The notes below the pieces were generated by a model. That model did not search any database, had not been told where the DNA came from, and worked only from the letters and a program-made list of their open reading frames with translations. This document shows, piece by piece, positions 55,470 to 64,000 of a stretch of DNA of 64,000 nt. Both the position numbers and the translations under genes were made by a program. Positions within the stretch are counted from its first letter, which is position 1. Every line of letters begins with the position of its first letter. Source of the stretch: Alphaproteobacteria bacterium CG1_02_46_17 (lineage in GTDB: Bacteria > Pseudomonadota > Alphaproteobacteria > Micavibrionales > Micavibrionaceae). The stretch lies in contig MNUG01000017.1 in the NCBI GenBank assembly GCA_001871905.1, positions 62,397 to 126,396 on the forward strand. The letters run 5' to 3'.

Positions 55470-56747
55470 TTAACTGTGCAGACGAGAACTTTTCCAGATT
55501 ACCAGATATCCGACCACCGCAGACAATAATGACCCGCTCAGAACCCCCAACCGGACAGAAGATTGAGTCGCAACCGAGTCAAAAGCCAGCTCCCCGATAA
55601 ACAACGACATCGTGAATCCGACTCCACACAAAATGGCCATGCCATAGACCTGTCCCCAGTTTGCGCTTTCAGGTAATTTGCAAAGACCTGTTTTGACCGC
55701 GACAAATAAAGGAATAAAAATCCCCAACTGCTTGCCCAGAAATAATCCAGCCACAATCCCCAGCGTCACCGGATCGACAAAACTGCTCCAACCCATTCCT
55801 GTGAGGGACACACCGGCATTGGCAAAGGCAAAAATCGGTAAAATCATATAGGCCACCCAAGGGTGCAACGCATGTTCCAATGTTTCGACAGGGGTCAACC
55901 ATGGACGTTTGGAACAGGAGAGAGGAATGGCAAAGGCAGTCAGAACGCCGCCAATTGTCGGGTGCATACCGGATTTCAGTAACGCCACCCACAACACAAA
56001 TCCGACCAGCACGTAAGGCGCGGTCGCCACCACACGTTTTTGATTAAGAGCCCACAACCCCAGAATCGCAACACCCGCCACCAATAGAGGAACAACCGCC
56101 AATCCGCCGGAATAGAAAAACGCAATAATCAAAATCGCCACCAAATCATCAATAATGGCAATGGCCGTCAACGTGATTTTCAGGGAAACCGGAACCCGCG
56201 ACCCGAGCAACGCCAAAATCCCTAAAGAAAAAGCAATATCTGTTGCCGCAGGCACAGCCCATCCATCCGGTGCGCCACCCTCACCCGTATTCAATGCAAA
56301 ATAAATCAATGCCGGAAAAGCCACCCCGCCAATGGCCATCAAAACTGGCAGCAAGGCTTTCTCGCGGGAAGACAATTCCCCGCGCATCACTTCACGTTTA
56401 ATCTCCAATCCGACCAGAAAGAAGAAGACCGCCATCATGCCATCATTGATCCAGTGAAGAATGGATTTATCAAGAAACGGCCCTCCATTTTCAGGGCCAA
56501 TAAATCCGATCGTAAAATTGACTTTATTCAGAATAAAGTCATACAGATCACTCAACGAGCTATTGGCAACAATCATGGCAAGGACAGCCGCAATCACGAG
56601 CATCACGCCCCCCGAGGCCTCCAGTTTGAAGAACTCGCGCGCCATCCCGATCACCGGATGGGCATGACGTTCCAACGCCTGAAATTGGCTGGAAAGATTC
56701 TCGGAAGGGTGTGACGAGGAATTGTTACTATCCAGATAATTACCCAT
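55470..56747 (-). CDS. nhaA: Na+/H+ antiporter NhaA
   Basis: 425-aa membrane protein. The family signature AAVFFFLVGLEIKREVMRGELS-type segment is present, and TAIAIIDDLVAILIIAFFYSGGL carries the Asp-Asp pair that binds Na+ and H+. ILPIFAFANAGVSL and GKQLGIFIPLFVAVKTGL are also conserved. An extra hydrophilic N-terminus of about 35 residues precedes the first helix. A second, unrelated antiporter (NhaD) is in the same window. It is preceded upstream by the third G/C-rich repeat. Confidence 0.97.
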   Translation of the reverse strand: MGNYLDSNNSSSHPSENLSSQFQALERHAHPVIGMAREFFKLEASGGVMLVIAAVLAMIVANSSLSDLYDFILNKVNFTIGFIGPENGGPFLDKSILHWINDGMMAVFFFLVGLEIKREVMRGELSSREKALLPVLMAIGGVAFPALIYFALNTGEGGAPDGWAVPAATDIAFSLGILALLGSRVPVSLKITLTAIAIIDDLVAILIIAFFYSGGLAVVPLLVAGVAILGLWALNQKRVVATAPYVLVGFVLWVALLKSGMHPTIGGVLTAFAIPLSCSKRPWLTPVETLEHALHPWVAYMILPIFAFANAGVSLTGMGWSSFVDPVTLGIVAGLFLGKQLGIFIPLFVAVKTGLCKLPESANWGQVYGMAILCGVGFTMSLFIGELAFDSVATQSSVRLGVLSGSLLSAVVGYLVIWKSSRLHS

Positions 56748-56806
56748 AATATTCCCTGTGTAATATGCTAGAAACTAATATAGGAATCTTTGCAGACTTT
56801 GAACAG

Positions 56807-56861
56807 CCCCAATCTCCTCTTTCCCCTCCCCCTTGAGGGGGGAGGGTCAGGGTGGGGGTAC
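56807..56861. repeat. Dispersed G/C-rich palindromic repeat, copy 3 (short)
   Basis: Contains CCCAATCTCCTCTTTCCCC and the palindrome CCCTCCCCCTTGAGGGGGG followed by AGGGTCAGGGTGGGGGT. It matches the second halves of the copies at 24.5 and 35.9 kb. It lies between nhaA and the phage lysis genes. Confidence 0.8.
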
Positions 56862-56904
56862 TTGAAAGTGTGGGGGCGATAATAACTACAAGGATAAAAC
56901 AAGC

Positions 56905-57459
56905 CTATTCATTATACGACGACCGCACCCGCTCTACCGGCTCACCTGTTTCAACAGGAACAGCAGGCGGAACGCTGATTTTCTTTTCACTGGTGCGCTG
57001 ATACACATAAACCCCCAGAACCGACAGACCCACCGCCCAGATTGTCCCGAGGCTTGCGACCGCATCAATCACCATCATAGCCTGCATTGTATCAAAAACA
57101 ATCACATACGAAATCGCCAGCATTTGCATCCCCCAAGTCAGGGCGATAATATATCCAAAAGTCGGACGCATCCGCCGCACATATAAATCGGACGATGCAA
57201 TTTCCACCCTCAGACTTTCATTCACCTGTGATACAAAATTGCTGCGCTCTCCGCTTTCCAGCTCCTGAATTTTTTCCAGATGCCGATGCAGCTCTGTCAA
57301 TTGCGTATCAGAAACCGCGCCGTTGCCGAACGCCTCGGATAACTCCGATAAAGCGGCAGATGCCCCCTGTACCACGGGGGATTTCAATTGCGCCAATCCT
57401 TCGGCCAATCCTTTCACCAACACCGGAATTCCAATTTGCGCCAATACAGGTAAAGCCAT
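56905..57459 (-). CDS. Three-TM holin (gene-transfer-agent/prophage type)
   Basis: 184-aa protein. The N-terminal half is amphipathic (ALPVLAQIGIPVLVKGLAEGL, helical LTELHRHLEKIQELE), followed by RRMRPTFGYIIALTWGMQMLAISYVIVF and VVDAVASLGTIWAVGLSVLGVYVYQR-type hydrophobic segments. This matches the 'holin of 3TMs, for gene-transfer release' pattern. It would make lesions in the inner membrane so the endolysin can reach the wall. It directly follows the SleB hydrolase gene; the two form a lysis unit. Confidence 0.8.
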   Translation of the reverse strand: MALPVLAQIGIPVLVKGLAEGLAQLKSPVVQGASAALSELSEAFGNGAVSDTQLTELHRHLEKIQELESGERSNFVSQVNESLRVEIASSDLYVRRMRPTFGYIIALTWGMQMLAISYVIVFDTMQAMMVIDAVASLGTIWAVGLSVLGVYVYQRTSEKKISVPPAVPVETGEPVERVRSSYNE

Positions 57460-57948
57460 TTAATCCTCCGCCAGTTTATAAAACAAATGACGCCCGATCA
57501 CCGCGCACGGCCTTAATCCCTTGCTCCACGATGGCGACACATTCCTTGTATGATAATGTGTGGCTCCCTTGGTCTGGTCTTTCAAGAACCCGAGCAACGC
57601 TCTTTGGGCAACCCGCTTGGCCGTTGCAAAATAAGCATTGTCCTTTGTCACCGACAACAGGCGCGGCAAATTCGGGTCATCCTTGTTCCAACAGGAAAAC
57701 TGGTAAGGTTTTCGGCACACCTCGATCACCGAATTGCCCCACCAGTATCCACCGTGTTTTTGCGCAACATCCACACGGTTCAGAATCACCATCACAACGG
57801 CCTCCATTCCGGCCATGCCTTCCCCCCGTGCTTCTCCCCAGATGGTGCGCGCCATCGTATCCAGTTCCATATCCTTGAGGACGGCACGTGTTTTCTCGTC
57901 CCCTGCATCTTTTGAAGACGGCAACGGAGTAAGTCTTGGTTTATCCAT
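57460..57948 (-). CDS. SleB-type cell wall hydrolase (phage endolysin)
   Basis: 162-aa protein with a Hydrolase_2 domain. The catalytic-type motif is MARTIWGEARGEGMAGMEAVVMVILNRV, and YQFSCWNKDDPNLPRL, GATHYHTRNVSPSWSKG and GRHLFYKL are conserved. No signal peptide is seen, as expected for an endolysin exported by a holin. It lies between the small TM gene and the holin. Confidence 0.87.
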   Translation of the reverse strand: MDKPRLTPLPSSKDAGDEKTRAVLKDMELDTMARTIWGEARGEGMAGMEAVVMVILNRVDVAQKHGGYWWGNSVIEVCRKPYQFSCWNKDDPNLPRLLSVTKDNAYFATAKRVAQRALLGFLKDQTKGATHYHTRNVSPSWSKGLRPCAVIGRHLFYKLAED

Positions 57949-57955
57949 GATTGAT

Positions 57956-58246
57956 TTATCCTTTCTCTATTGAATTTTTTTCAGCCTTCAAAGCCGTTAC
58001 ATCAAGCTTTGCCTCGATCCTGAGCAAATGCGCGGTTATCCGGTTTTCCAGCGACCGTAAATCTCTGGTCTGGGCATAGCTGCGCGCTACATCAATCATG
58101 TGCAGGGTCAACTCGCCCCGCACATCCTGTAACCCCCTCTCGAACTCCTTGCGGGATGTCCAGATCATCCAGAACAACGCGGAAAGCGCGGGCAATTCAA
58201 TCACCCCGATCCACCATCCGAATGTTTGTAAAATGGTTTCGCTCAT
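57956..58246 (-). CDS. Small phage membrane protein, 96 aa
   Basis: Start at the ATG at 58246 (MSETILQTFG), with GGAG 10 bases upstream. One TM helix (about residues 9-30, WWIGVIELPALSALFWMIW) is followed by a long charged helix (ELTLHMIDVARSYAQTRDLRSLENRITAHLLRIEAKLD). The layout is that of an Rz/spanin-like or antiholin-like lysis accessory, which is an inference from position. Confidence 0.65.
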   Translation of the reverse strand: MSETILQTFGWWIGVIELPALSALFWMIWTSRKEFERGLQDVRGELTLHMIDVARSYAQTRDLRSLENRITAHLLRIEAKLDVTALKAEKNSIEKG

Positions 58247-58267
58247 TTTTTCTGCTCCAATCATTCT

Positions 58268-59767
58268 CTAAATCTCAAAATCACTTTTTGCTTTTTGCGG
58301 TAAACTGCCCGCACCGCCCTGCCACTTAGCGCGCCGCCGATCAACATAAATACGCCTGATCCGCATTGGTGCGTGGGCAACAGCACCCGCCACCGCATCC
58401 AGATAATCATCATGGCCGCCGCTTTTATCAGGAGACCAGTCCTCGAATTCACCTATAAAGGGCGTATGAAAAACACTGGCATGAACATGCACCGCCCGCG
58501 CAGCCAAAGGCGCATCCAAAGCCTCCAAAATCCGCTGATCCTTGGAACGGCTTGAATTTTCTTCGAAGACCTGACAGGCAAGTCCTGCATAAGACAATTC
58601 TTTACGCAAAATATTGGGTAAAAATTTTCCAATTCCATTTGTCTCAACCCGTAGGGATGGCAGATGAAATCTCTTGACCAGTTCGCAAATCTGCTCGCAT
58701 TGCTGGGTTGCCTCATCCCCTGCGCCATCTTTGACTTTGATCTGCGCCAGATGGTGCAACCAATATTCCCCATCCTCGTCGGTATAGACAATTGCCACCA
58801 CGCTTCGGTCGCGGCGCTTTCCTTCCACCTCGCGCCCAAAGGACGGGTCCCACCATGCCGAGGCCGATACCATACGTCGCCCATCAACCGCCAGAACAGC
58901 TTCACCTCCCGCCTCGCGGTAAATCAAATCACCTTTATACAAAACCAGTTGATCGGCATTGAAATATCCGTCGGAAATATGTGCAGGTTCGCACATCATC
59001 TGACTTCTGAAATGGGCAGGGCCAGTGCGCTTCAGAATGTCTTGGATTTTTTCTTGTGAAAAACGCTCCGGCCAGACACTCTTCCCCTCACTATCCAGAA
59101 CAGGAATCACCAACCGCACGAACCCTTCCAGAAAAATTTCTTCTTCGCCCAATTCACGGCGCGGTTTCTCTCCATAAATCGTATGAAAACAATGTGGCGT
59201 TCCGACATATAACTGCATCCCGTCAGGGGTCAGAATATAATCCAGTTCCATCAACCGCTCGCGCAACACCTCACGTTTTTCGGCATTATTGCTGGTTCTG
59301 GAAACCTCGACATCATCACAAATAATCACATCGGCGCGCGTTCCGGTCAGATTGGTTGTTATACCCTTGGCCAGCATCGACGGGTCGCGTAGCTCCAGAT
59401 TGCGCCGGATGGTAAATCGGTCACTGCCCCATTGATCACTTTGTTTGGGCTTCAAATGACGGGTCAAAGGATGCTTCTCCAGAATACGTTTGACATTGCG
59501 CACCATTTTCCCAGCCAAAGCCAGATCAGCCGAAAGCACCAAAATTCGCAAATCGGGATTCCTCCATAAAAGCCACACACAAAACAATCCCACCAATGTC
59601 GATTTCCCGCAGGCGCGAAACGCCATCAATAATATTTTCCTCTCGCCTTTGGTCCATCTCTCTTCCAGAAACGCCGCAATAGAAAAATGGACTAAAGGGG
59701 TCTCTAATCCCTGCACCCTGTTCCACAGCGCCACAAAAAGCGGAAACCCATAGTTGTTCAATATCAA
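58268..59767 (-). CDS. Phage terminase large subunit
   Basis: 499-aa DNA-packaging motor. Walker A is FRACGKST (residues 50-57), Walker B is VIICDDVEVS, and the coupling region WDQWGSDRF-type sequence is around residue 120. The C-terminal RNase H-like nuclease has ASAWWDPSFG...RRDRSVVAIV and the closing GHDDYLDAVAGAVAHA with metal-binding Asp residues. It resembles the T7 gp19/Terminase_6 type. Upstream is a small gene in the place of a small subunit. Confidence 0.92.
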   Translation of the reverse strand: MILNNYGFPLFVALWNRVQGLETPLVHFSIAAFLEERWTKGERKILLMAFRACGKSTLVGLFCVWLLWRNPDLRILVLSADLALAGKMVRNVKRILEKHPLTRHLKPKQSDQWGSDRFTIRRNLELRDPSMLAKGITTNLTGTRADVIICDDVEVSRTSNNAEKREVLRERLMELDYILTPDGMQLYVGTPHCFHTIYGEKPRRELGEEEIFLEGFVRLVIPVLDSEGKSVWPERFSQEKIQDILKRTGPAHFRSQMMCEPAHISDGYFNADQLVLYKGDLIYREAGGEAVLAVDGRRMVSASAWWDPSFGREVEGKRRDRSVVAIVYTDEDGEYWLHHLAQIKVKDGAGDEATQQCEQICELVKRFHLPSLRVETNGIGKFLPNILRKELSYAGLACQVFEENSSRSKDQRILEALDAPLAARAVHVHASVFHTPFIGEFEDWSPDKSGGHDDYLDAVAGAVAHAPMRIRRIYVDRRRAKWQGGAGSLPQKAKSDFEI

Positions 59768-59784
59768 CCCCCAATAAAAAAATT

Positions 59785-60087
59785 CTATTCTTGCTGCTCA
59801 CGAAATGCCGCAATATCATTCTCTGCCAAAGCCAGAATATCTGCTGAGATCAGCGGCAGATTTGTCTCCTCTCCAGCCTGATCCACCCATTTGGCAAGTT
59901 TAATCAGCAATTCGACATGGGAAATGGCGACCTTGGCATCCTTGTGAAAAGTGGAAAAACAAAAACCTTGACTCTCCACATCCTTATTCATATGCCGGTG
60001 ATAAGAATTCAAAGCTTTTTCCAAAGCCCTTGGCAGAAACTCGGCCAATTGCGCCCGTGTATTTTCTTCTATTGAAATTTTTGTCAA
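59785..60087 (-). CDS. Small phage protein in the small-terminase position, 100 aa
   Basis: Soluble helical protein, 17 bp upstream of the large terminase gene. Segments ISIEENTRAQLAEFLPRALEKALNSYHRHM and KVAISHVELLIKLAKWVDQAG are helical. No clear helix-turn-helix is seen, so the small-terminase role rests on position only. Alternatives include a tail-chaperone or an unrelated small virion protein. Confidence 0.6.
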   Translation of the reverse strand: MTKISIEENTRAQLAEFLPRALEKALNSYHRHMNKDVESQGFCFSTFHKDAKVAISHVELLIKLAKWVDQAGEETNLPLISADILALAENDIAAFREQQE

Positions 60088-60123
60088 AAAAACCTCCCGA
60101 TTTCTTTCATAAAAATAGTCATG

Positions 60124-60267
60124 TGAACTTTGCAGGCCAAAAGACTTTAATAAGGTTCGACGGATTTTGAGCCGAAAAGCTTATGTCTTGAGAACCGGAG
60201 CGCAGCGTACTTGAAGGTACGTGAGCACCGGAAGCGCAAAGACATGAACTTTGCAGGCCAAAAGACT
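60124..60267. repeat. Direct repeats flanking an imperfect palindrome in the phage module
   Basis: A 23-bp sequence starting TGAACTTTGC occurs exactly at 60124-60146 and 60245-60267. Between them, near 60182-60245, is an imperfect palindrome with ATGTCTT at one end and AAGACAT at the other and GTAC-TTGAAG-GTAC in the centre. The second copy overlaps the stop codon of the tail spike gene. Confidence 0.8.
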
Positions 60268-62287
60268 AGAACCTCGAGACGATGTACCATTGCCCACCAT
60301 CTGAAACGATGGTAATCGCTTGATTCTGCGCAGTCAGACTTTGTGTGTACTGATCCGGCCCAGACCCGCCATTCTCGGTAATATTCACGGCATTTCCGGA
60401 CACATCGGTTTTTTTGATGGTCACCTTTCGGCCTGCGGCCTCTGCGGCATCGGCGGGAGGCAATCTTGCAGTCAATGCCCCTCCATAAGAAGAGAGCAAA
60501 TACACATCAACAGCCATATCAATGTCATAGGTGCCTGAACCGTCATAATAACGCGTATTACCCGGCGCACGGTTGGTTGAGATAACAAACCATTCCGCAC
60601 CATTCGACATCATCGTCACAAAATCATATTGCCCACCCAGATAATAAGATTTCCGGTCTGGCCCATCCCCGCCCGACTCCGTCACAGTGATAATATTTTT
60701 TGACGTGTCGATTTTCTTGACCACGATCATGGCTCCTGCTGCCGTCCCGGCATTTGGCAATTGAACTTCAAGCGCCCCACCATAACTGGAGACCAGATGG
60801 ACGGTATGTGACAAATCCAGTGTTACCGCCCCGCTCGCGTCAATATATTCGGTATCAAAGCGCTGCAAGGTTGCGGTCAGATCGGTACAAATTGTTCTTT
60901 GCAACCTGTTTTTATATGGATATCCGGCGTTAAATGCCGAATATTGCCCGCCCGATAAATCCCAGATCGCCGCGCCATCACTGGCCGATAGCAAATTATA
61001 AATTGCCGTTTCAATTGATCCGGCATCCAGCCGAACATTGGGCACAGAATTGAAACTATCGGTATAAAGATTCACAAACAAAGATTTATTTGATCCAGCA
61101 CCACACCGCACACAAGCCTGCGCCGTTCCATTCACATTCACTTCCAGATCGGTAAAGCTGTTATTAAACGACCCTTCTTCGATATAAACTCCCGCCCCTG
61201 ACGTCGTGGCTCCCAAAGAATACACACGGCATTGGGAAAACCGATTGGCATTGGGCGTATCCCCCGCACCTGAACGCATCAAATAAATTCCATGAACGAA
61301 AGGTTGCGCCACGAGGACGCGCGTAAAATTGTTCCAATAAGTCGGCTTTGCCCCATCACTGCCGCCATCCAGAACAATACCGGTCTGCGCCTGCCACACT
61401 GAAACATCGGTCACGGCATTCTGAACGCATGGTGTATCTGCCGCCAGAAACTGGATGCCGACATCTCCACCAAATAATTTCAGTGAAGAAAGTCTGGCAT
61501 AACTTCCGCTAATCCAGATCAAGGGAATGGATAAAGATGTTTCGATCAGCGCCGAATCTCCGGCACCCGTTAAAACCTTGCCCGATGATAGCTCAATCGT
61601 ACCACTCACGATATAATGACCACTGGGAACAAAGACAAAATCATGCGCTGCCAGTGCCTGTTGAAAGGCCAGCGTATCATCGGTCAATCCGTCTCCCACC
61701 GCACCAAAATCCTTGACCGATACGAAATCAGAAAATTTGTCATGGGATGTGCGGGTAACACTGCCTGTTCCAACGGCTGTGAAATCAGGTGCGGCCATGC
61801 TGCCCGCAAGAGAAACCGCCACCGGATCACCATGACCATCAAAACCCAGAGCCTTGCCAGCGCGGATATTGCGCGCAGACAAAACAGTCGATGACGGATT
61901 TTCTCCTGTATCATAGCGCAACATCGGACTCTGGTCGCGCGAGATTTGTTGCAATCCACCCACCAGAAAATCCAGTTCGGTATTAATGGCGGCGGCTGAA
62001 AAATCCCCACCCTCAACAAAATCACTAAGACGCTCGAACACCATGCGCCGCTCGAGTGTCACCACCACACCATTGGCAGGGGCCACATCAAATATTACGG
62101 AACCCCCAGCACTCTCGCCCGCACCGTAAATGGTAAATCCGGAAATCTGCGCAGCACCATCGAAATAAATTTTCAAATCTTCACTGGCAAAAACCGGAAA
62201 TGGGTACTCGAAATTTACCCGCACGCCATCGGCCAGATAGCGGATAATAGGAACCACATCCGGCATTTTAATATGCTCGGTCATCAA
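60266..62287 (-). CDS. Tail fiber/tail spike protein with pectate-lyase-like beta-helix
   Basis: 673-aa virion protein. Residues 1-110 form a T7-tail-fiber-like particle-binding domain (MRYLADGVRVNFEYPFPVF-type segment, EDLKIYFDG, VTLERRMVFERLSDF). The pectate-lyase-3 start SVKDFGAVGDGLTDDTLAFQQAL opens a right-handed beta-helix up to about residue 480. Two copies of a domain of about 95 residues end the protein (481-579 and 580-673), each with SSYGGAL...LP, VKK/IKK...D and GP-Y. This is probably the host-surface recognition or polysaccharide-binding part. Confidence 0.85.
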   Translation of the reverse strand: MMTEHIKMPDVVPIIRYLADGVRVNFEYPFPVFASEDLKIYFDGAAQISGFTIYGAGESAGGSVIFDVAPANGVVVTLERRMVFERLSDFVEGGDFSAAAINTELDFLVGGLQQISRDQSPMLRYDTGENPSSTVLSARNIRAGKALGFDGHGDPVAVSLAGSMAAPDFTAVGTGSVTRTSHDKFSDFVSVKDFGAVGDGLTDDTLAFQQALAAHDFVFVPSGHYIVSGTIELSSGKVLTGAGDSALIETSLSIPLIWISGSYARLSSLKLFGGDVGIQFLAADTPCVQNAVTDVSVWQAQTGIVLDGGSDGAKPTYWNNFTRVLVAQPFVHGIYLMRSGAGDTPNANRFSQCRVYSLGATTSGAGVYIEEGSFNNSFTDLEVNVNGTAQACVRCGAGSNKSLFVNLYTDSFNSVPNVRLDAGSIETAIYNLLSASDGAAIWDLSGGQYSAFNAGYPYKNRLQRTICTDLTATLQRFDTEYIDASGAVTLDLSHTVHLVSSYGGALEVQLPNAGTAAGAMIVVKKIDTSKNIITVTESGGDGPDRKSYYLGGQYDFVTMMSNGAEWFVISTNRAPGNTRYYDGSGTYDIDMAVDVYLLSSYGGALTARLPPADAAEAAGRKVTIKKTDVSGNAVNITENGGSGPDQYTQSLTAQNQAITIVSDGGQWYIVSRF

Positions 62288-62310
62288 AACTCTCCAAAAA
62301 AATAATAGGA

Positions 62311-62781
62311 TTAAAAAAGATCGCTCAAGGATGACAATAAGGTCTTTTGCTTGAGCTGTTGTTTTTGCAGTAAGTTTAGCTGACGCTGCTGCGCCAGTTT
62401 CTGATCCAGCGTTTCATTGGCCAGAGACGTATCATTTTCGTTATTCTGTCGCTCAATATCTGAATCCTCGACCAGACCTTGCAGAACCGCCTCACTTGAT
62501 CCCGCTCCGGAACCAACACCACTCCCGCCATATTCGGCACGTTGCGAAGACACCATCTTCTTCAACTTATTCCGTCGCTCCGTTTCGGCTTGCTGTAACC
62601 CAAGCAGATTCTGCTTTTTTTGTAATTCGACATTTTGTTGATAGTTCTGCAAAGCCAGATCAGACTCTGACCCCTTATGCGATGCCGACATAAAAGGCTG
62701 CGCGAAACTGGCAACGCTCCCGATTGCCGATCCAACCTGCGCCAATGGCGCCACCACCGATGATAAACTTCCCATCTTCAA
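62311..62781 (-). CDS. Internal virion protein-like (T7 gp14 family type)
   Basis: 156-aa protein. The start is Ser/Gly/Ala-rich (MKMGSLSSVVAPLAQVGSAIG), with an internal start also possible at 62775. A long helical, Gln-rich middle (QNYQQNVELQKKQNLLGLQQAETERRNKLKKM) and a Gln-rich end follow. This pattern of short hydrophobic N-terminus plus coiled-coil-like body is that of T7 gp14-like ejection proteins. The call is by composition and position, so moderate. Confidence 0.6.
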   Translation of the reverse strand: MKMGSLSSVVAPLAQVGSAIGSVASFAQPFMSASHKGSESDLALQNYQQNVELQKKQNLLGLQQAETERRNKLKKMVSSQRAEYGGSGVGSGAGSSEAVLQGLVEDSDIERQNNENDTSLANETLDQKLAQQRQLNLLQKQQLKQKTLLSSLSDLF

Positions 62782-62798
62782 ACTTCTCCTTTTTAACT

Positions 62799-64000
62799 CT
62801 AACTATTCGCCATGACCGTGATATGAACTGCAAGCAACGAAAATGGCACAGGCACACTCTGCTCGATCCGCCATAAGGGCCGCGACGGATCATTGCTCCA
62901 CCCGAACGCCTGCACTCGAATATCGCCTGAAACCAGCGGCACCGGAGCGTCAAGAATATCTTCTTCGCCCAATTGGCGCAGTGTGATATCTTTCAATCCT
63001 CGCCCGATATCAACCTGTAACGCCGAAGTGTCCTCCACGCGAAAAGTTGCCTCGATCAACCGGACAGCCCGCGCCGTTCCCACAGAGCCGGTATTCCCCG
63101 GCGGCAAAGGCTCAATCACATGGGTAAACGGCAATCCAACCTGCACAGCGGAAAAATTATTTTCAAGCATGATAGAACCACTTGTCACCACCTCGTCCGC
63201 CAGCACACGTCCGTCTGCCACAACAGACACGGTCTGTCCCTCCAGATGATCCAACCCGCCCCATATATTGGTGGGTGACTCGACCTCTCCGGTCAACGCG
63301 GAATCAAGAACCAGATCATCATCAATCATCTCGAGAAAATAATCATCGCCGCGCTTCATCATGAAATAGACGTCATCACCGGCCACCGACACCGATAACG
63401 CCTCGCCATTTGTCTCATGAAGCGTCCACGCCGCAACAGATTCCGCACGATACACGGTCAGCGTGGCAAATTTTCCATCCGCACGGATCAAAAACAATAA
63501 CCGTCGGCGCTGGTCGTAATCCTGATCAATCGGGGTCTTGATAATATGATGGGACAAAAGCGCCAGATCGGTTGACTGATACGCGGCTTCAACATCCGTA
63601 TAAACAAACTCGCGCAACTCCTGACCATTCCGCGCCACAAACAGAGTTGCCCCATCGACATCAATCGGGGCGATATAACGGTCAACCATTGACCCGACCC
63701 GTGTCTGACGCTTGATCTGGACAGTGGACGGCGTCAACGGATCCCCCGTCACCATCCATTCTGCACCACTGGTAAACACCTGCAAGTGACGACCGGAAAA
63801 AACGCCGCAAATGGCGTTGACCTGATCCGAGAAAATCCCGAACTCAACCGCCTCGGCATCCAATCCAGTTCCAAGGTCGAAATTAAACAAATCTCCCGAT
63901 TGCGACATCCATAACCGGTTGGGCAAATCGCGTGACCCGCCGATCACCAGCCTGTCCTGATGAAAGACGACTGTTTGCGGATATCCCCGAACGGGGGAGA
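62799..64000 (-). CDS. Tail tubular protein B-like virion protein (5' end outside window)
   Basis: The frame is open to the right edge: before the GTG at 63947 the codons still read RGYPQTVVFHQDRLV. Typical signature of the T7 gp12-like (TTB) family: HQDRLVIGGSRDLPNRLWMSQSGDLFNF, followed by ISDQVNAICGVFSGRHLQVFTSGAEWMVTGD-type sequence. The remaining 380 residues are beta-rich and end LLAVHITVMANS. It would form the lower tail nozzle. Confidence 0.82.
   Translation of the reverse strand, partial: SPVRGYPQTVVFHQDRLVIGGSRDLPNRLWMSQSGDLFNFDLGTGLDAEAVEFGIFSDQVNAICGVFSGRHLQVFTSGAEWMVTGDPLTPSTVQIKRQTRVGSMVDRYIAPIDVDGATLFVARNGQELREFVYTDVEAAYQSTDLALLSHHIIKTPIDQDYDQRRRLLFLIRADGKFATLTVYRAESVAAWTLHETNGEALSVSVAGDDVYFMMKRGDDYFLEMIDDDLVLDSALTGEVESPTNIWGGLDHLEGQTVSVVADGRVLADEVVTSGSIMLENNFSAVQVGLPFTHVIEPLPPGNTGSVGTARAVRLIEATFRVEDTSALQVDIGRGLKDITLRQLGEEDILDAPVPLVSGDIRVQAFGWSNDPSRPLWRIEQSVPVPFSLLAVHITVMANS

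Noticed and set aside
56748-56904. Phage attachment site between nhaA and the holin gene
   Set aside because: Only a copy of the dispersed repeat is present; no tRNA, integrase or matching att duplicate is visible.

Overview
The window is chromosomal DNA from an alphaproteobacterium of moderate GC. The strongest lineage markers are a circularly permuted, two-piece tmRNA gene next to an alphaproteobacterial-type SspB, a fix/cco-style cbb3 oxidase cluster, and dense overlapping operons. A Rhodospirillales- or Micavibrio-like relative is possible, but I cannot fix the family from sequence alone. No rRNA, tRNA, CRISPR array, IS transposase or integrase was recognised.

Left part (1-8742, minus strand): a microaerobic respiration operon. 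An L-lactate dehydrogenase gene and a SafE/TauE-like membrane protein lead into ccoN-ccoO-ccoQ-ccoP, ccoG, fixH/ccoH and the copper ATPase ccoI, which runs off the left edge. A SCO copper chaperone lies separately near 18 kb.

8.9-24.4 kb: mostly housekeeping genes. There is a three-gene envelope glycosylation set (GT2, LAB_N protein, ArnT-like transferase, each joined by ATGA overlaps), rlmJ, an acyl-CoA dehydrogenase, an SCP2 protein, a thioesterase, panC, SCO, phoH and thyA. These are followed by the permuted ssrA with a good sigma-70 promoter, then sspB and trhP.

24.4-36 kb: a more accessory stretch. It holds a G/C-rich palindromic repeat, an AT-rich block with an unrecognised 293-aa gene, a hydrolase/ABC ATPase pair, a split Aer-like PAS/chemoreceptor pair, NhaD- and DMT-like transporters, a lone FlgC-like protein, and a Cache chemoreceptor.

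36-56.7 kb: amino acid, cell-wall and ion-homeostasis genes. The branched-chain operon ilvB-(DUF2007)-ilvN-(lipoprotein)-ilvC is preceded by a leader peptide with a complete three-way attenuator. Then come an ECF-like sigma factor with a long N-terminal extension, miaA, a Deg-type protease, dapE-dapD-potassium channel, a DUF3108 protein, glmU-glmS, an MscS channel, folA, an aminotransferase preceded by an Ala/Cys-rich micro-ORF, an ArsR regulator and nhaA.

56.9-64 kb (minus strand): a phage module in T7-like order. It has a tail tubular B-like protein (cut by the right edge), a gp14-like protein, a tail spike with a duplicated C-terminus, a small protein in the small-terminase position, the large terminase, and a lysis set (a TM protein, a SleB-type hydrolase and a 3-TM holin of the gene-transfer-agent type). 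The rest of the element lies beyond the right edge.
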